Of a DNA stretch of 57,253 nucleotides, positions 1 to 7,189 are shown one piece after another. The stretch's first letter is position 1. Every line of letters begins with the position of its first letter. Source of the DNA: Sulfuricella sp. T08 (GTDB lineage: Bacteria > Pseudomonadota > Gammaproteobacteria > Burkholderiales > Sulfuricellaceae); NCBI RefSeq assembly GCF_000971475.1, contig NZ_DF967557.1:1-57253 (forward strand), given 5' to 3'. The notes under the pieces are model-generated. The model saw only the letters and a program-made list of their open reading frames with translations. It was not told the DNA's origin and ran no database searches. The translations under genes were made by a program, and so were the position numbers.

Positions 1-28
1 CGTGGGGTAATGCTTTTGGTACGGTCAT
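1..28 (-). CDS. 5' end of an ORF running off the window, probably a transposase
   Basis: An ATG at 28-26 is preceded by AAGGAG with a five-base gap, the clearest Shine-Dalgarno in this part of the window. Nine codons are visible (MTVPKALPH) before the edge. The position just inside an insertion-sequence-like end suggests a transposase, but nine residues cannot identify a family. Only the 5' end is present. Confidence 0.4.
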
Positions 29-92
29 TATCGCTCCTTGCAATACGGCAGTTTCCTGCCAAATGACCGTTTACACAAAAATTCTTACACCC
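1..92 (-). mobile_element. Terminal end of an IS256-like insertion sequence (partial)
   Basis: Read on the minus strand, the segment starts with GGGTGTAAG, continues with a TTTTTGTGTAAAC stretch and leads over about 60 bases into a strong ribosome binding site and a start codon at 28. That layout, with a terminal repeat containing TTTGTGTAAA followed closely by a transposase start, is typical of IS256-family elements. The outer boundary is placed near 92, because immediately beyond it the sequence becomes the hairpin arm of an attC-like site. The rest of the element lies outside the window, so neither the second terminal repeat nor the target duplication can be checked. The family assignment is from memory of terminal-repeat style and is tentative. 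Confidence 0.45.
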
Positions 93-130
93 TCCTGCCG
101 CTAAGCGTCCCTCTTGACGCCATGTTAGAG
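93..130 (-). other. Truncated attC-like site behind the 131-residue cassette gene
   Basis: On the minus strand the box CTCTAAC (130-124) contains the TAA stop of the upstream gene. It is followed by a small hairpin, GCGTC-AAGAGG-GACGC, the usual beginning of an attC arm. The matching second arm and closing GTTRRRY box are missing, because the sequence switches to the insertion-sequence-like end near 92. This is most simply read as an attC interrupted by the insertion. Confidence 0.45.
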
Positions 131-520
131 CCCTTTCTTTTGTGCATGCTCAAGCGCCTCCAGAAGTTCACCCTTCCAGATGGCTACAAAAGCTTGGTAA
201 CCCTCTTTCAACGATGAGTCTTCGTCAAGTATGGTCTTGACTTCGTGTTCACGCCGCATGAGCAGCAGGTCAATATAGTTGAACCAGTCACCGAACTGAA
301 TACCGCGCATACCAACGAGCTGACTAAGTAACCTCCGGATATTGGAATGGCGCAAGTTTTCTGCTAGCTCTCTGTCAGGTTGCGGAAGGCTCGAATCTTC
401 AAGAACTAGATCAACAAGCTCAAGCGCCTCTTCTAGTGCGATAAACTTTCGTGAGGGGTCTGTTTTGCCTTCAGACTGTTCGAATAATCTGAGGGCATCG
501 TTCAAGTAAGGATGCATCAT
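125..520 (-). CDS. Small hypothetical protein, integron-cassette type
   Basis: A 131-residue, acidic, mostly helical soluble protein with no signal peptide or membrane segment. I recognise no family. The two adjacent ATG codons (MMHP) lie a few bases after the GTTAGAG box of the preceding attC-like site, and no good Shine-Dalgarno is visible. The TAA stop is inside the CTCTAAC box of the next, truncated site. A start just after one attC and a stop inside the next is the typical shape of a mobile gene cassette. No function can be stated. Confidence 0.7.
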   Translation of the reverse strand: MMHPYLNDALRLFEQSEGKTDPSRKFIALEEALELVDLVLEDSSLPQPDRELAENLRHSNIRRLLSQLVGMRGIQFGDWFNYIDLLLMRREHEVKTILDEDSSLKEGYQAFVAIWKGELLEALEHAQKKGL

Positions 521-526
521 GTTGGG

Positions 527-593
527 CTCTAACTTTTGAATTCATCGCCCTGCGCGGTTTTTCGCGCAGGTCCAGTGGAATAAGAGGTTAAGG
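527..593 (-). other. attC-like recombination site between two cassette genes
   Basis: The site is bounded by GTTAAGG (587-593) and CTCTAAC (527-533) on the plus strand. On the minus strand these are CCTTAAC and GTTAGAG, each one base off the RYYYAAC and GTTRRRY consensus. Between them is a perfect 8-bp stem, CCTGCGCG (549-556) with CGCGCAGG (563-570), around a six-base loop. The TAA stop of the 213-residue gene (590-588) lies inside the first box, and the next gene starts seven bases beyond the second. Size (67 bp), stem and gene placement fit an integron attC. Confidence 0.6.
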
Positions 594-1229
594 CGCATTT
601 CGGCCACCAAGTGCGTTACGGAGTTCGGTAGCGACTGCGGCATGCCCTCGCGATTCTGCGAACGAGAGGAGAGATGCTCCCTCTGGCGTCAGAGACCCCG
701 CGTCAGCGCCTTTGCTGAGTAACGCCTGCACTGCCTTGATGTCACCGCGACGAACGGCGTTGTACAGCTTGGCTGTGGCTGCTGTGGCGACGCGCTCCCT
801 ATCTTGCAACTGGCGCTCGTAGTCTCGTTGGACTCGTTCAGCAGTTCGCCTGTCTATCTGAGTCTTCGAGAGGTCATACTCTTCGACGGAGCGGGCTCCG
901 TGTGCGTAATACCAATAGCTCGTTGTGTTTCGAAGAATCCAATCAAGAAGGCTTCGCTCCGAGTCGGAGACAAGCGCCAAAAGACGCTTCAGGTGAGTGA
1001 CGCTTCCACGACCGCCGACCTGATGCTCAAGAACGGCGACGGACTTGATGAGCGCGATGCGATCATTCGCAGCGAGTCCTTCAACGTATGGCACTAACTC
1101 GTCACGGCACCGATCCAAGAGCTGAACGACGGCCATGTTTGGACAGAGCTCCGGCAGTTGGGCAATGTCAGCAAACGCTTCGGTTCGCCCAACTTGCAGC
1201 AAGCGATCAAGAACGAGGTCAAGTTGCAT
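588..1229 (-). CDS. Ankyrin-repeat-containing protein, integron-cassette type
   Basis: A 213-residue soluble protein. About residues 150-210 hold two ankyrin-type repeats (a repeat containing AVRRGDIKAVQALLSKGAD, then one around SFAESRGHAAVATEL), normally a protein-binding scaffold. The N-terminal 145 residues are helical and unassigned, with a charged Arg/Gln/Glu segment just before the repeats. The ATG at 1229 lies ten bases after the GTTAGGG box of an attC-like site, and the TAA stop sits inside the next such site. The gene is therefore probably a cassette expressed from an array promoter outside the recognisable part. Partner and function are unknown. Confidence 0.75.
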   Translation of the reverse strand: MQLDLVLDRLLQVGRTEAFADIAQLPELCPNMAVVQLLDRCRDELVPYVEGLAANDRIALIKSVAVLEHQVGGRGSVTHLKRLLALVSDSERSLLDWILRNTTSYWYYAHGARSVEEYDLSKTQIDRRTAERVQRDYERQLQDRERVATAATAKLYNAVRRGDIKAVQALLSKGADAGSLTPEGASLLSFAESRGHAAVATELRNALGGRNAP

Positions 1230-1239
1230 TGCGAGTGCG

Positions 1240-1309
1240 CCCTAACGACCAAGCTCACCTGATGCGAACCGCGTAGCGGTGAGCGGTCTGGTGTAGCGCC
1301 TTGTTAGAC
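1240..1309 (-). other. attC-like recombination site behind the 181-residue cassette gene
   Basis: On the minus strand the site opens with GTCTAAC (1309-1303), an exact RYYYAAC box, and closes with GTTAGGG (1246-1240), one base off GTTRRRY. Inside, GACC plus GCTCACC pair with GGTGAGC plus GGTC (1247-1250 and 1253-1259 with 1278-1284 and 1285-1288), leaving a two-base bulge on one strand only. That asymmetry is the hallmark that gives attC its orientation. The 70-bp length is usual. This is the best preserved of the three sites here. Confidence 0.65.
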
Positions 1310-1319
1310 CTTGGTTCAT

Positions 1320-1865
1320 CTATTTCTCCTTACTACCACCAAGCTTGGCCAAGAGAGCCTGAACCATTTCTGGATCGTTTGATTCTCTCCGTAACCACAT
1401 GCTTTGAAATTTCACTACGTCTTTTCCAAACAACAACACCTGATGTGTTCGATCTCCTTTTTCTGGAAATCCCGGATTTCCTCTACCACTCATAAATCTC
1501 TCCAGAACGGTAATTTCCATATGTACAGGCTCTGCGTCAGGAGGATAGATTCGATACCCAAACGTTATGCCCGGCCCCTCGACATGCCATAGCCTCCAGA
1601 AATAGTGAGTACCGTAGGAACCGCGCATTTTCGTTAAAACGCCCTCAGCCGATTCATTTGCTTGGTCAAAATGCCATATCATCGTTTCGTGCTTCGGAAG
1701 GAAGATCATTGACATGACTCGGCCATCCTGACCTTGAATCGAGTATATTTCCGGCGTTTTCGGGGAACTCCAGATAGTTACTACACAACCCTTCAAGCCC
1801 AAAAATAAGAAGGCGACTACGAAGATACCTATTCCAATCTTGCTTGCTATATCCTTCGCAGTCAT
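1320..1865 (-). CDS. Hypothetical membrane-anchored protein, integron-cassette type
   Basis: A 181-residue protein starting at the ATG at 1865, preceded by AAGGAAA. A longer in-frame reading to 2012 lacks support and crosses a low-complexity AT-rich stretch. Residues about 9-30 form one hydrophobic segment (IGIGIFVVAFLFLGLKG) with few basic residues after it, so the protein is probably anchored in the inner membrane with the bulk outside the cytoplasm. Tryptophans and aromatic residues are frequent in the soluble part. I recognise no family. The TAG stop is followed within a few bases by an attC-like site, so this is the first visible gene of the cassette array. Confidence 0.65.
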   Translation of the reverse strand: MTAKDIASKIGIGIFVVAFLFLGLKGCVVTIWSSPKTPEIYSIQGQDGRVMSMIFLPKHETMIWHFDQANESAEGVLTKMRGSYGTHYFWRLWHVEGPGITFGYRIYPPDAEPVHMEITVLERFMSGRGNPGFPEKGDRTHQVLLFGKDVVKFQSMWLRRESNDPEMVQALLAKLGGSKEK

Positions 1866-2186
1866 AGAGGTGTTTCCTTGAGGGCTAGTTATTAGACGGA
1901 TCCACCGGTCAGTACTATTGATAATAATGAAGCGTGCTGATTTTTGATAAGTTGTGGATTCATTGTGGTTGCCATTAGGATGTCTGCCGCATATGTAACA
2001 ATAATACTGCAAATCAATAACGCCCGTGCTTACCGTAGGAGATTAACCATCACAAGGAACGATACTTATCAAACTGTATGACCGTTCTTGTGTGCTTTAC
2101 GGACCCTTGACGACAAGGCGGTAACGGTCTCTTAAAGGGTCGTCGGAAGTTGCAACAAGCTCAGGTGCCAAGTCTAGATAGCTGTG
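1866..2186. other. 321-bp gap without a supported gene
   Basis: No convincing gene lies here. On the plus strand there are two inverted repeats: CACAAG-g-AACG (2051-2061) with CGTTCTTGTG (2083-2092), which has one unpaired base in the stem, and GACCCTT (2102-2108) with AAGGGTC (2135-2141). The first resembles an eroded recombination hairpin but lacks proper outer boxes. Neither is followed by a T-run, so they are not obvious terminators. No integrase or recognisable attI was found, and this gap marks the boundary between the cassette array and the chromosomal genes. Confidence 0.5.
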
Positions 2187-2741
2187 CTACCCCAGAAACG
2201 CTTCCTTCGAAGCCAGATACTCGATTTCCTCGGGTGTGCTTTGCCGCCCAAGTACGCTGTTGCGGTGAGGGAAGCGGCCGTATTTCCGGATCAGTTCCCG
2301 ATGATGTTGCGCAAAACGCAGGTTGCTTTCAAGTTTCGCCGCTTCGAACAGCCTGACTGAAAGATCCTGGTCGGCAAGGTTCTCGCTGTGCATCAACGGC
2401 ATGTACAGAAAGGCCAGGCGCTCTGCCGGCAAGCGCTGGTTGTAGCCTTCGTCGATAGCGTGTTTGGCGATTTCGACCGCCTGTTGCTCGGTGCTGAAGC
2501 TCTCCGCCTTGCCGCGAAACATGTTTAGCGGGAACTGGTCGAGCACGATGGCTAAGGCCAGGCAGCCCTCTGGCGTCTCTTTCCATCCGTCGAGTTCCCC
2601 TGCGGCGGCCTCGCGCCACAGTGCCTCGAATCGGCTGCGGATATCCTCATCCAGCGCCGGCGTTGATGAAAACCAGCGGCCTTGCATCTCTTTCGAGTAC
2701 CAGAAGTCGAGAATGTTTTGTGGAGTTATCCGTGCTGACAT
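2187..2741 (-). CDS. DUF924 family protein
   Basis: A 184-residue soluble protein with the features of the DUF924 family: the N-terminal ILDFWYS segment, a central LDQFPLNMFRG motif, a YMPLMHSEN motif and the C-terminal YGRFPHRN motif followed by STPEE. The family is a helical, TPR-like fold found widely in Proteobacteria with no established biochemical role. Length is as usual for the family. It appears monocistronic, between the cassette array and a small secreted protein gene. The family assignment is firm and the function unknown. Confidence 0.9.
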   Translation of the reverse strand: MSARITPQNILDFWYSKEMQGRWFSSTPALDEDIRSRFEALWREAAAGELDGWKETPEGCLALAIVLDQFPLNMFRGKAESFSTEQQAVEIAKHAIDEGYNQRLPAERLAFLYMPLMHSENLADQDLSVRLFEAAKLESNLRFAQHHRELIRKYGRFPHRNSVLGRQSTPEEIEYLASKEAFLG

Positions 2742-2787
2742 TTTTCCTGCCCTATTTGCCCCGGTTGTTTCCCGGTCGCTTGTGTTC

Positions 2788-3078
2788 TCATTTTAGCGGC
2801 GAAGTGAATTGTTTCTGATCAACGACTTCCCCGATGGCTTTGCCTGGCCTGACTCGGCCTTGGTATCGGAGATAGTATCCATCGGGAATCCGGCCAACTG
2901 GGGGTGTTGAAACCCACTCCCAGAGATAGCCCTCTTTCGTGTCGATGATGACGACTGACTGTGATATGTCATTGTTGGACCTGGGGAGCGGTATGGCCTG
3001 GTATCGTCCAACCTCATCTGCTGCACTCACCGCATGTGCGGCAATCGACAATAGAAACGCGACCGATAAATTTCGCAT
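2788..3078 (-). CDS. Small exported hypothetical protein
   Basis: A 96-residue protein with a clear signal peptide: a basic N-terminus, the hydrophobic core VAFLLSIAAHAV and a probable signal peptidase I site after AVSA, around residue 19. The mature 75 residues contain an EGYLWEW segment and many prolines and glycines, suggesting a small beta-rich periplasmic protein. No family is recognised. It lies 46 bp upstream of the DUF924 gene on the same strand and could be co-transcribed with it, although the two products share no obvious role. Confidence 0.65.
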   Translation of the reverse strand: MRNLSVAFLLSIAAHAVSAADEVGRYQAIPLPRSNNDISQSVVIIDTKEGYLWEWVSTPPVGRIPDGYYLRYQGRVRPGKAIGEVVDQKQFTSPLK

Positions 3079-3262
3079 ACATCCTCCCTGATTTGAAATT
3101 AGGCACCATAAATCCGCCCATTAGACCAACATCCACATGTATTCAGCAGGTCGCTGAATACGGTTTTATTCGACAAACCAGAACAACCCGTGCGCAAAAT
3201 AATCCTATGTCGTTTGGGTTTGACGCGTTTATTTCTTTCCCGGCAAGCAGCTGGTTGCTACC

Positions 3263-3688
3263 ATGGGCAGCATGATACGGATTACTTCACAACTCGCCAT
3301 CGACGAGAACGAAATCGAACTGCAGTTCATCCGCGCTTCCGGGCCGGGCGGGCAGAACGTCAACAAGGTGTCGACTGCCGTGCAGCTGCGCTTTGATGTA
3401 GCCCGTTCTCCTTCGCTACCCGAGGATGTTCGGACCCGTCTGATGAAGCTGGCGGGCAACCGCCTGACCAACGAGGGCGAGCTGCTGATCGAGGCCAAGC
3501 GCCATCGCACCCAGGAGCGTAACCGGCAGGATGCAATCGCTCGTCTGGTGGAGCTGATCCGTCACGCCACCGAGAAGCCCAAGCCGCGCATTGCCACCAA
3601 GCCGACCAAGGCATCGAAAAAACGCAGGCTGGAAACCAAACGGCAGCGTAGCGAGACCAAGCAGGCGAGGGGAAAAGTCGCGGACTAG
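3263..3688 (+). CDS. arfB: Alternative ribosome-rescue factor ArfB (peptidyl-tRNA hydrolase)
   Basis: ArfB (YaeJ) binds the A site of ribosomes stalled on truncated mRNA and hydrolyses the peptidyl-tRNA. The 141-residue length fits. The GGQ catalytic motif is in RASGPGGQNVNKVSTAV (around residues 25-40), as in class I release factors. The C-terminal 40 residues are a Lys/Arg-rich tail (KASKKRRLETKRQR) that in this family inserts into the empty mRNA channel. The second Met (position 4) could also be the start, and neither has a clear ribosome binding site. The stop codon overlaps the stop of the convergent nitroreductase gene in the palindrome CTAG at 3685-3688. Confidence 0.93.
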   Translation: MGSMIRITSQLAIDENEIELQFIRASGPGGQNVNKVSTAVQLRFDVARSPSLPEDVRTRLMKLAGNRLTNEGELLIEAKRHRTQERNRQDAIARLVELIRHATEKPKPRIATKPTKASKKRRLETKRQRSETKQARGKVAD

Positions 3689-4296
3689 CCCTTTACTGGT
3701 ACGCCCCAGGCGCCCTCGAAAAAGTGTACGCCCAGTGGGGTTCTAGCGCGAGCAGCCAGTTCCAGTTCCTTCAGTTCCTCATTGTCGTTAAGTACTTCCG
3801 GCTCGCCCTGGTAGCCCACCGCGATCATCGCCATCAGAGCGAATTCTTTGGGAATGCTGAAAGCGCTGCGTGTTTTTTCCACATCGAAGCCGCCCATCTG
3901 GTGCGCCATCAGCCCCGAGGCCACGGCTTGCAGGCACAAATTCTCGGCGGCAGCACCGGTGTCGTACTGGCCCCAGCGGTTAGGGCTGCCATCTCGTCGG
4001 AACAGGCTGTTGGCAGTGGTCAGTATCAACACTGGGGCATTTTTCACCCAGTTCTGGTTCCATTCTCCCAGGCAGTCGAAGGCTTTTTGCCAGGCTGCTG
4101 CATCCGCGTTCCTATCCCAGACGATGAAGCGCCACGGCTCGTCGCCGAAGCAGGAGGGTGACCAGCGCGCGGCTTCCAGCAATGAAACGATCTGTTCCCG
4201 GCTGACTTTTTTGGTTGTGTCGAAGGCGCGGCAGCTCCAGCGCTTGGCGATGATGTCGTGAACGTCAACCTGGGTTGAGGCGGTCTTTGTCTGCAT
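3685..4296 (-). CDS. Nitroreductase-family FMN oxidoreductase
   Basis: A 203-residue soluble flavoprotein of the nitroreductase superfamily. The N-terminal RWSCRAFD motif contributes to FMN binding, ARWSPSCFGDEPWRF matches the family's ARxAPSxxNxQPWxF pattern, and a glycine-rich C-terminal segment (MIAVGYQGEPE) binds the flavin phosphate. Such enzymes use NAD(P)H to reduce nitro compounds or quinones, and the physiological substrate cannot be read from the sequence. It follows the Old Yellow Enzyme gene by 18 bp on the same strand, so the two probably form a small reductase operon. Its end overlaps arfB by four bases. Confidence 0.9.
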   Translation of the reverse strand: MQTKTASTQVDVHDIIAKRWSCRAFDTTKKVSREQIVSLLEAARWSPSCFGDEPWRFIVWDRNADAAAWQKAFDCLGEWNQNWVKNAPVLILTTANSLFRRDGSPNRWGQYDTGAAAENLCLQAVASGLMAHQMGGFDVEKTRSAFSIPKEFALMAMIAVGYQGEPEVLNDNEELKELELAARARTPLGVHFFEGAWGVPVKG

Positions 4297-4314
4297 TTCT
4301 GTTCCTTGATGTTT

Positions 4315-5394
4315 TTAAGAGAAAAACGGATAGTCGGTATAGCCTTTTTCGTCACCGCCGTAGAAGGTGTTTGGGTCGGGCTCGTTGAGTGCGGCATTCT
4401 TGGCGAAGCGTTCCGGCAAATCCGGGTTGGCGATGAACAATGCGCCGAAGGCCACCAGGTCGGCATAGCCCGTGGTCAGGGCTTCCTCGGCGAGCGCCTT
4501 GTCGTAGCCGCCGTTGGCGATATAGGTGCCCTTGAAGCAGCGCCGGAAGGGCGTGAAGTCGAATTCCTGTGGGGCATGTTTGCTCTCGCCGATGGTGCCT
4601 TCCATGCCATGCAGGTAGGCCAGGCCGAAGGGGCTCAGCGCCGTTGCCGCGAACTCGAAGGTTTTCTGCGGGTTGGAGTCGTGCATGTCGTTGAACGGGT
4701 TGAGTGGGGAAAGCCGTACGCCGACGCGGTTTGCCCCCCAAACATCGGCGACGGCCCGGGTGACTTCCAGCAGCAGGCGGCAGCGGTTTTCCAGCGAGCC
4801 GCCGTAGGCGTCGGTGCGCTGGTTGGAGCCGTCGCGCAGGAACTGGTCGAGCAGGTAGCCATTGGCCGCGTGGATTTCGACGCCGTCGAAGCCGGCCTCC
4901 AGCGTGTTCTGCGCCGCCTTGCGGTAGTCCTCGACGATGCCGGGCAGCTCGGATGTTTCCAGGGCGCGCGGCGTGACGAAGGGTTGTAATCCCCGGTAGG
5001 TGAAAGCCTGTCCTTCCGGCTTGATGGCGGAGGGAGCGACCGGCAGCGTTCCGGTGTCCAGCAGCGAGGGGTGGGAAATCCGGCCGCAGTGCCACAGTTG
5101 CAGGAAGATGCGCCCGCCGCGGCCATGCACCGCGTCGGTTACCCGCTTCCAGCCGGCGATTTGCTCTGGACTGTGGATGCCGGGCGTGGCCGGATAGCCG
5201 ACAGCGGCAGGCGAAATCTGCGAACCCTCGGTGATGATCAGGCCGGCCGAGGCGCGCTGGCGGTAGTATTCCACGCTCATCGGCTGGGGTACATTGCCGG
5301 CGCCTGCCCGGTTCCGGGTCAGCGGCGCCATGACGATGCGGTTGGTCAGGATATAGGGGCCCATTTGCAGCGGCGTGAAAAGATCGGTGGTCAT
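4315..5394 (-). CDS. nemA: Alkene reductase, Old Yellow Enzyme family (NemA-like)
   Basis: A 359-residue TIM-barrel FMN enzyme. It begins with the typical LFTPLQMGPYILTNRIVMAP segment and carries the substrate-binding HAAN pair in GVEIHAANGYLLDQFL, then the family signature DAYGGSLENR. Length and order match the NemA/OYE class that reduces activated alkenes, maleimides and nitrate esters with NAD(P)H. It heads a two-gene unit with the nitroreductase downstream, and the pirin gene lies 39 bp upstream on the same strand. The three together suggest an electrophile or oxidative stress module. No repressor such as NemR is adjacent. Confidence 0.92.
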   Translation of the reverse strand: MTTDLFTPLQMGPYILTNRIVMAPLTRNRAGAGNVPQPMSVEYYRQRASAGLIITEGSQISPAAVGYPATPGIHSPEQIAGWKRVTDAVHGRGGRIFLQLWHCGRISHPSLLDTGTLPVAPSAIKPEGQAFTYRGLQPFVTPRALETSELPGIVEDYRKAAQNTLEAGFDGVEIHAANGYLLDQFLRDGSNQRTDAYGGSLENRCRLLLEVTRAVADVWGANRVGVRLSPLNPFNDMHDSNPQKTFEFAATALSPFGLAYLHGMEGTIGESKHAPQEFDFTPFRRCFKGTYIANGGYDKALAEEALTTGYADLVAFGALFIANPDLPERFAKNAALNEPDPNTFYGGDEKGYTDYPFFS

Positions 5395-5433
5395 GTTTAT
5401 TCCTTGGCTAAGCGCCCTTGATTGAGTTTATGG

Positions 5434-6132
5434 TCAGGCCAGATCGAATAGCAAAATTTCTGCCGAACTATTAGATTCTAGACGAATTTTGCTTTCACTC
5501 TCGATGCGCGCTCCGTCACCCGCCTCCAGCACCTCGCCGTTGAGGCTGGCCGAGCCGCGCGCGACGTGGAGATAGGCGCGCCGGCCCGGCAGCAGGGCAT
5601 GCTCGGCCGGGTGCCCGGGGTCGATCAGGCTGGCATACAGCTTCGCATCCTGGTGGATGGTGACCGAACCGTCACTGCCATCTGGTGAGGCGACCAGGCG
5701 CAGTTTGCCGAGCTTTTTGGCGTCGTCGAAGAATTTCTGCTCGTAGCTCGGGGTCAGGCCGCTACGGTCCGGCATGATCCAGATCTGCAGCAGGTGCACC
5801 TCCTCGCTGGGCGAAGCATTGAATTCGCTGTGGCGGATGCCGGTGCCTGCACTCATGCGCTGCACCTCGCCGGGGCGGATCACCGTGCCGTTGCCCATGC
5901 TGTCCTTGTGCTCCAGCGCGCCAGACAGGACATAAGTCACGATTTCCATGTCGCGGTGGGGATGGGTGGGGAAGCCGCCGCCCCCCGCCACCCTGTCGTC
6001 GTTGATGACGCGCAGGCTGGAGTAGCCCATCTGCTCTGGGTCGTAGTAGTCGGCGAAGGAGAATGTATGCCAGGTGTTCAGCCAGCCGTGGTCGGCATGG
6101 CCGCGTTCCTGGGCTTTGCGGATAATGATCAT
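5434..6132 (-). CDS. Pirin-family bicupin protein (YhhW-like)
   Basis: A 232-residue pirin-like protein of two cupin halves. The N-terminal cupin has the metal ligands in THPHRDMEIVTYVL and the later Glu/His of ALEHKDSMGN. Bacterial members such as YhhW bind iron and show quercetin dioxygenase activity in vitro, but the cellular role is uncertain. The ATG at 6132 is chosen because GGAGGAG lies just upstream, and a longer reading from a TTG at 6144 would swallow that ribosome binding site. It is divergent from the GluQRS gene with only 34 bp between starts, so the two promoters must overlap. Confidence 0.9.
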   Translation of the reverse strand: MIIIRKAQERGHADHGWLNTWHTFSFADYYDPEQMGYSSLRVINDDRVAGGGGFPTHPHRDMEIVTYVLSGALEHKDSMGNGTVIRPGEVQRMSAGTGIRHSEFNASPSEEVHLLQIWIMPDRSGLTPSYEQKFFDDAKKLGKLRLVASPDGSDGSVTIHQDAKLYASLIDPGHPAEHALLPGRRAYLHVARGSASLNGEVLEAGDGARIESESKIRLESNSSAEILLFDLA

Positions 6133-6166
6133 GGTCTCCTCCAATTGTTATTTGTTATGATCTGAA

Positions 6167-7111
6167 ATGGGACTGAACCCCACGATTTTCAAGATGCCAG
6201 AAGATAAACCCCCTACTCGTTACCGCGGCCGCTTTGCGCCTTCTCCGACCGGTCCGCTGCATTTCGGCTCGCTGGTGGCGGCGGTCGGCAGCTTTCTGGA
6301 AGCGCGCAGCCGCGGTGGCGAGTGGCTGGTGCGGATGGAGGACCTGGATCGGCCTCGCACCGTGCCCGGCGCGGCGGACGACATCCTGCGCACGCTCGAC
6401 ATCTTCGGCTTGCACTGGGACGGGGAGATGATGGTCCAGAGTGCCCGCAACGAGGCTTACCGCGCCGCCCTCGCCGAGATGGAAAAACTCGGAGCGGTTT
6501 ACCCCTGTGCCTGCACTCGCAAGGAGATCGCCGATTCAGTCGTCAGCGGCATCGATGGCCCGGTTTACCCCGGCATATGCCGGGCCGGCTTGCCGGAAGG
6601 TCGAACCCCGCGTGCGATGCGAGTGCACACTGACTCCAGGCCGGTCGGCTTCGACGATGCGTTGCAGGGGCGCATCAGCCAGAACCTGGAAACGCAGGTA
6701 GGTGACTTCGTCGTCCGCCGTGCCGATGGCCTGTTCGCCTATCAGCTCGCAGTGGTGGTGGACGATGCCGAGCAAGCGATCACTCACGTCGTGCGCGGTG
6801 CCGATCTGCTCGATTCCACCCCGCGCCAGATCTACCTGCAAGAATTATTGAGCCTGCCAACTCCGGCTTACCTGCACCTGCCAGTTGCAGTGAATGAGCG
6901 TGGCGAAAAGCTCAGCAAGCAGACCCTCGCGCCGGCGGTGAACTTGGCTAACACGGTGGCGCAATTGTGCGAGGTGCTGGCGTTTCTCAACCAGGCACCG
7001 CCGGAGGAACTGAAGAACGTCGATCTGGATGATTTCTGGCAGTGGGCGATCGCTCACTGGCGGGCGGACCATCTGCCAGCGGTCAGGTCGAGGCAGCTAT
7101 CCGGGATATAA
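6167..7111 (+). CDS. gluQ: Glutamyl-Q tRNA(Asp) synthetase (GluQRS)
   Basis: This class I synthetase paralogue lacks an anticodon-binding domain. It activates glutamate without tRNA and attaches it to queuosine-34 of tRNA-Asp. The HIGH-type motif is in RFAPSPTGPLHFGSL near residues 23-37, the zinc site is formed by YPCACTRKEI and YPGICR, and the KMSKS-like loop is EKLSKQT. The 314-residue length is that of GluQRS rather than GluRS (about 470). The ATG at 6167 is used, but 6194 (MPEDKP) is equally possible, and neither has a good ribosome binding site. In E. coli the gene lies next to dksA, but here it stands alone. Confidence 0.93.
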   Translation: MGLNPTIFKMPEDKPPTRYRGRFAPSPTGPLHFGSLVAAVGSFLEARSRGGEWLVRMEDLDRPRTVPGAADDILRTLDIFGLHWDGEMMVQSARNEAYRAALAEMEKLGAVYPCACTRKEIADSVVSGIDGPVYPGICRAGLPEGRTPRAMRVHTDSRPVGFDDALQGRISQNLETQVGDFVVRRADGLFAYQLAVVVDDAEQAITHVVRGADLLDSTPRQIYLQELLSLPTPAYLHLPVAVNERGEKLSKQTLAPAVNLANTVAQLCEVLAFLNQAPPEELKNVDLDDFWQWAIAHWRADHLPAVRSRQLSGI

Positions 7112-7189
7112 AGTGCTTGAATAGCCGCAAGGGTTCGCAGAGGAAAAGCTCGTGCGGGGGTTTGCCTGCATTATTGGGCAACACTATTC

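Noticed and set aside
2051-2092. Possible fourth attC or attI-like hairpin upstream of the first cassette gene
   Set aside because: The stem has an unpaired base as in attC, but no RYYYAAC or GTTRRRY boxes flank it (nearest is GTTAATC, off consensus), so it is only described as an inverted repeat.
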